From the NCBI GenBank assembly GCA_046269235.1, contig JBJZOS010000001.1, positions 496,001 through 560,000 on the forward strand: 64,000 nt of DNA. Reading direction: 5' to 3'. The translations under genes and the position numbers were made by a program. Below are positions 60,753 to 64,000 of the stretch, piece by piece. This DNA is from Soonwooa sp032078105 (lineage in GTDB: Bacteria > Bacteroidota > Bacteroidia > Flavobacteriales > Weeksellaceae). Within the stretch, counting starts at the first letter, position 1. Each line of letters starts with the position of its first letter. The notes under the pieces are model-generated. The model ran no database searches, was not told the origin of the DNA, and worked only from the letters and a program-made list of their open reading frames with translations.

Positions 60753-62258
60753 ATGGCAAACCAAATTAAAGGAAAGATTTCACAAATTATTGGACCAGTT
60801 ATCGACGTGGTTTTTAATGATGCTGAAGAATTACCAAGAATATATGACGCTCTAGAAGTTGTTAAAACTGATGGACCTAACCTAGTACTCGAAGTTGAGC
60901 AACACATCGGAGAAGATACTGTAAGATGTATCGCGATGGACGCAACAGATGGTCTACAAAGAGGACAAGATGTAGTAGGTACAGGAAAACAAATCACTAT
61001 GCCAATTGGTGATGCAGTTAACGGTAGAGTATTCAACGTAGTAGGAGATGCTATCGATGGTCTTTCTAATCTTTCTAAAGATGGTGGATTGCCAATTCAC
61101 AGAGAAGCTCCGAAGTTTGATCAATTGTCAACTTCATCAGAAGTTTTATTTACAGGTATCAAAGTAATCGACCTTATCGAGCCTTATGCAAAAGGTGGTA
61201 AAATTGGTTTGTTTGGTGGTGCAGGTGTAGGTAAAACTGTATTGATTCAGGAATTAATTAACAATATCGCTAAAGGACACGGTGGTCTTTCTGTATTCGC
61301 AGGAGTAGGAGAAAGAACAAGAGAAGGTAATGACCTTGTACGTGAGATGCTTGAGTCTGGTATTATAAAATATGGTGATGAATTCATGCACTCTATGGAA
61401 AATGGAGGATGGGATTTATCTAAAGTAGATTCAGAATTAATGAAAGATTCTAAGGCTGCTTTCGTATTTGGACAGATGAACGAGCCGCCAGGAGCAAGAG
61501 CTAGAGTAGCACTTTCTGGTCTTACATTAGCAGAATACTATAGAGATGGTGGAGAAACAGGACAAGGTAGAGATGTACTTTTCTTCGTAGATAATATCTT
61601 CCGTTTTACACAGGCTGGTTCAGAGGTGTCTGCACTTCTTGGTCGTATGCCATCTGCGGTAGGTTACCAACCAACTTTGGCATCTGAAATGGGTGCGATG
61701 CAGGAGAGAATTACTTCAACTAAAAACGGATCTATTACATCTGTACAGGCGGTTTACGTACCTGCGGATGACTTAACTGACCCGGCTCCGGCTACAACAT
61801 TCGCTCACTTAGATGCAACAACAGTACTAGATAGAAAAATTGCTTCATTAGGTATTTACCCAGCGGTAGATCCATTGGCTTCTACTTCTAGAATTTTGGC
61901 GCCAGAAATTATTGGTGATGAGCATTACAATTGTGCACAAAGAGTAAAAGAAATCTTACAAAGATATAAAGCATTACAAGATATCATCGCGATTCTTGGT
62001 ATGGAAGAACTTTCTGAAGAAGATAAATTGTCAGTATATCGTGCTAGAAAAGTGCAAAGATTCTTATCACAGCCTTTCCACGTTGCAGAGCAGTTTACAG
62101 GTATCCCAGGTGTATTAGTTGATATCAAAAATACAATCAAAGGATTTAACATGATCATCGATGGTGAGTTAGACCATATTCCAGAAGCGGCTTTCAACCT
62201 AAAAGGTTCTATCGAAGAAGCTATCGAAGCCGGTGAAAAAATGTTAGCTGAAAATTAA
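60753..62258 (+). CDS. atpD: ATP synthase F1 beta subunit
   Basis: 501 residues from ATG 60753 (MANQIKGKISQIIGPVIDVV), chosen over an upstream start because it matches the conserved N-terminus and lies after the promoter. Walker A GGAGVGKTVLIQELI (~153-167), the catalytic Glu in GERTREGNDL, Walker B FFVDNIFRF, and the DELSEED-like region as MEELSEEDKLSVYRARK. It is the catalytic subunit of the F1 motor. Only atpC accompanies it, as is common in this group; the other F1Fo genes are elsewhere. Confidence 0.97.
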   Translation: MANQIKGKISQIIGPVIDVVFNDAEELPRIYDALEVVKTDGPNLVLEVEQHIGEDTVRCIAMDATDGLQRGQDVVGTGKQITMPIGDAVNGRVFNVVGDAIDGLSNLSKDGGLPIHREAPKFDQLSTSSEVLFTGIKVIDLIEPYAKGGKIGLFGGAGVGKTVLIQELINNIAKGHGGLSVFAGVGERTREGNDLVREMLESGIIKYGDEFMHSMENGGWDLSKVDSELMKDSKAAFVFGQMNEPPGARARVALSGLTLAEYYRDGGETGQGRDVLFFVDNIFRFTQAGSEVSALLGRMPSAVGYQPTLASEMGAMQERITSTKNGSITSVQAVYVPADDLTDPAPATTFAHLDATTVLDRKIASLGIYPAVDPLASTSRILAPEIIGDEHYNCAQRVKEILQRYKALQDIIAILGMEELSEEDKLSVYRARKVQRFLSQPFHVAEQFTGIPGVLVDIKNTIKGFNMIIDGELDHIPEAAFNLKGSIEEAIEAGEKMLAEN

Positions 62259-62317
62259 TAATATTGCGGATTGCTGATAGCCAATAACTATTAGCTAGTT
62301 GCTAAAAGCGATAAATA

Positions 62318-62599
62318 ATGACAATTAAAATTATAACTCCAGAATATGTAGTATTTGAAGGTCAAGTTGACTCGATCTTGCTACCAGGTAAACAAGGTGA
62401 GTTTCAGATTTTCAAAAACCACGCGGCTATTGTTTCGGCTTTAGTTAATGGTCAAGTAAAAATCTACACTGACAATGTTCCAGAAAAATATTCTAAATAT
62501 TTCACGAAGGAGAACGAAGCAAGACCTGCATACTCGTTCGCGATTAGAAGTGGTGTTCTAGAATTCAATAACGATAAAGGAATTATCTTAGCAGAATAA
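62318..62599 (+). CDS. atpC: ATP synthase F1 epsilon subunit (short form)
   Basis: 93 residues. It corresponds to the N-terminal beta-sandwich of epsilon (MTIKIITPEYVVFEGQVDSI, LLPGKQGEFQIFKNHAAIVS, AIRSGVLEFNNDKGII). The C-terminal helical hairpin that inhibits the enzyme in E. coli is absent, as is usual in Bacteroidetes. It follows atpD by 59 bases. Confidence 0.94.
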   Translation: MTIKIITPEYVVFEGQVDSILLPGKQGEFQIFKNHAAIVSALVNGQVKIYTDNVPEKYSKYFTKENEARPAYSFAIRSGVLEFNNDKGIILAE

Positions 62600-62622
62600 G
62601 AATAATTTTTTACAGATATTAA

Positions 62623-62650
62623 AAAGCTTTCCAAGAAATTGGGAAGCTTT
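62623..62650 (+). terminator. atpDC terminator
   Basis: AAGCTTTCC / GGGAAGCTT stem (one wobble) with an eight-base loop and a T run, 24 bases after the atpC stop. Confidence 0.85.
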
Positions 62651-62671
62651 TTTTGTGAAGAGTCATTTAGT

Positions 62672-63313
62672 TCAATCTCCCAAATTTCTAGTTCTTTCGC
62701 TTCTAAATTTATTTGATCTGAAAAGCCATTCAAATAATGTTTTTCTTTTTCTGTTGTGAATATAATTGTAAATATCTTGCAATCCAGGAATTTCATCTAG
62801 TATATAAGGGTGTACTTTTTTTTCGTTAAGATCAATGACTCCATATTTTAATGAGTTCTGATTTGGGTTAAAATTACTAAGGATTGACTTTAAACTTTTT
62901 CGCAATTTTGGAACAGCAAATAAATGTCCACCAATATAAGTTCCTTTAAGGTATTGTGTAGAAATAACAACTTCAGCTTTGCGATTGATGAAGCCGTAGC
63001 TTTCGCCATCAAAGCTAACACAAGCATAAGGACCTTTAAATTCAGAAATGTCTGAAAAAGAGCTACCTATTATTTCTTGTTGCAAATTAATTATATTCCA
63101 TTTTTTGTTTTTGAAAACCCAAAGATGCTCTTTAAACGCTGGGATAATATTTTCGTAATCTGGTGGAATAACATAGTTGAAATGCTCATCAATAATCCCA
63201 TACTTTCCGTCATTTTCAAAAGTATAAAGTTTTTCAGAAATGCGTTTTCCCACTTGTTTGCATTGCCATACATAATCTCCGCTTATGGTTTGTTGAATTG
63301 ACTCTTTGTCCAT
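62672..63313 (-). CDS. WG-repeat protein
   Basis: 213 residues, no signal peptide. It has several WG-type repeats of the form KYGIIDEHFNYVIPPDYENI, KKWNIINLQQEIIGSSFSDI, SYGFINRKAEVVISTQY and KYGVIDLNEKKVHPYIL. The C-terminal 40 residues are basic. WG repeats form beta-propeller-like surfaces and the function is usually unknown. It converges on atpC across the terminator. Confidence 0.8.
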   Translation of the reverse strand: MDKESIQQTISGDYVWQCKQVGKRISEKLYTFENDGKYGIIDEHFNYVIPPDYENIIPAFKEHLWVFKNKKWNIINLQQEIIGSSFSDISEFKGPYACVSFDGESYGFINRKAEVVISTQYLKGTYIGGHLFAVPKLRKSLKSILSNFNPNQNSLKYGVIDLNEKKVHPYILDEIPGLQDIYNYIHNRKRKTLFEWLFRSNKFRSERTRNLGD

Positions 63314-63605
63314 TTTTTATTTCAAAAATAATTGATGACTTGGACAAAACATGTCCGAGTAATTTTTTTGTTAATGGACGTGGTTTGGGTTAGGAAGATT
63401 GTAAGTTTGCAACTTAAGTTTTTGTGGTCAATTGGACATTTTATACTTATCTTTAACGTTTTGGCCTGATAGAACCCCGGTTTAGGTTTGCAATGATTGA
63501 ATAATTAAAATATTTTTGAAAGTTGTTACCAATAGGTTTTTGTCAAAAATTTCGGAAACTTTATTATGGCTACTTCAATAGTTTTTATGTAAACTAAGTT
63601 ATTGT

Positions 63606-64000
63606 ATGAAGATAATATTTACTTTTTTTATTGTTTTATTTTGCGGCATATTTTCTTTTGCTAAAGAGACAAAATATGTAAATGCTAATGTATTAAATGC
63701 TAGATCTGGAGCTGGTACTCAATATGATGTTATCGAGAAAATCAAGATGAATGATAAAGTTGAAGTTCTTTCTTCCAATGGAGAGTGGGCTGAAATTGAG
63801 TTGAAGAATGGTGTAAAAGGTTATGTTAATACGAAATTTCTTTCAGATACTAAGAAAGAAAATTCTGGAGCTACAAAAAAGAAAAGTTTAAGTTTAGCTG
63901 AAATATTTCTTGGTGTTATTGCAGGAATTTTGACCATAGTTGCATTGATTAAAGACACTTTCAAAAAATTATTTGGCAATTCTGATGGGAATAATAAGAC
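63606..64000 (+). CDS. SH3-domain exported protein, cut by window edge
   Basis: About 131 residues visible from ATG 63606. A signal peptide (IIFTFFIVLFCGIFSFA) precedes a bacterial SH3 domain (VNANVLNARSGAGTQYDVIE ... VEVLSSNGEWAEIELKNGVK, ~25-75). Then come a basic linker (TKKKSLSLAE), a transmembrane helix (FLGVIAGILTIVALIKD) and the start of another segment. SH3 domains of this kind bind cell-wall material. The C-terminus is beyond the window. The gap 63314-63605 holds no gene. Confidence 0.75.
   Translation, partial: MKIIFTFFIVLFCGIFSFAKETKYVNANVLNARSGAGTQYDVIEKIKMNDKVEVLSSNGEWAEIELKNGVKGYVNTKFLSDTKKENSGATKKKSLSLAEIFLGVIAGILTIVALIKDTFKKLFGNSDGNNK

Overview
The window is one 64 kb stretch of a chromosome from a yellow-pigmented member of the Flavobacteriia, most likely the Chryseobacterium/Kaistella/Epilithonimonas group (Weeksellaceae). 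The evidence is low-GC sequence, an RpoD of the short Bacteroidetes type, promoters of the TTG / TAnnTTTG class, frequent near-leaderless starts, menaquinone and carotenoid genes, an atpD-atpC pair alone, and a type IX secretion sorting tail on one relic. No tRNA, rRNA, CRISPR array or transposase was seen.

Left part (1-31.7 kb) is mostly core genome. A leftward carotenoid operon (marR, crtI, crtB, a TPR-like protein, an SRPBCC protein) is followed by a strip of gene relics, then rpoD, a PadR/PspC-domain pair, an acyltransferase, two menaquinone genes, alkB, yidD and lgt. Next come a DUF4349-type protein with a pure CAA repeat, a ZIP transporter, methyltransferases, a glycosyltransferase, a GH10-like lipoprotein, an NlpE/META lipoprotein, a DEAD-box helicase, an iron alcohol dehydrogenase, an NlpC/P60 peptidase, an O-methyltransferase, an OmpA lipoprotein, tilS, a frameshifted exbD and an alpha/beta hydrolase.

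Centre (31.9-46.0 kb) is a defence island, all leftward. A hipBA kinase toxin-antitoxin pair lies next to a tight seven-gene array transcribed in the order SNF2/RapA-type helicase, beta-class DNA methyltransferase, a RelE/HigB-like protein, an HTH antitoxin-like protein, a SecB-like protein, a type III Res-like helicase-nuclease, and a DUF262/HNH protein. The three small genes between the methyltransferase and the nuclease look like a toxin-antitoxin-chaperone (TAC) module embedded in a restriction-modification operon. This is the most interesting system in the window.

Right of the island (46.0-52.2 kb) is a recombination scar. It holds a full-length mnmE, a possible structured RNA at its 3' end, two secreted surface proteins, and a second, diverged 5' fragment of mnmE joined to a fragment of an EamA transporter gene, followed by a broken type IX secretion substrate. 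The right end (52.2-64 kb) returns to ordinary genome: a polytopic membrane protein, an ankyrin/DUF2271/PepSY-flavoreductase/ApbE operon, ribF, atpD-atpC, a WG-repeat protein and the start of an SH3-domain protein.

Gene functions are inferred from motifs read by eye. No database search was run, and residue positions are approximate.
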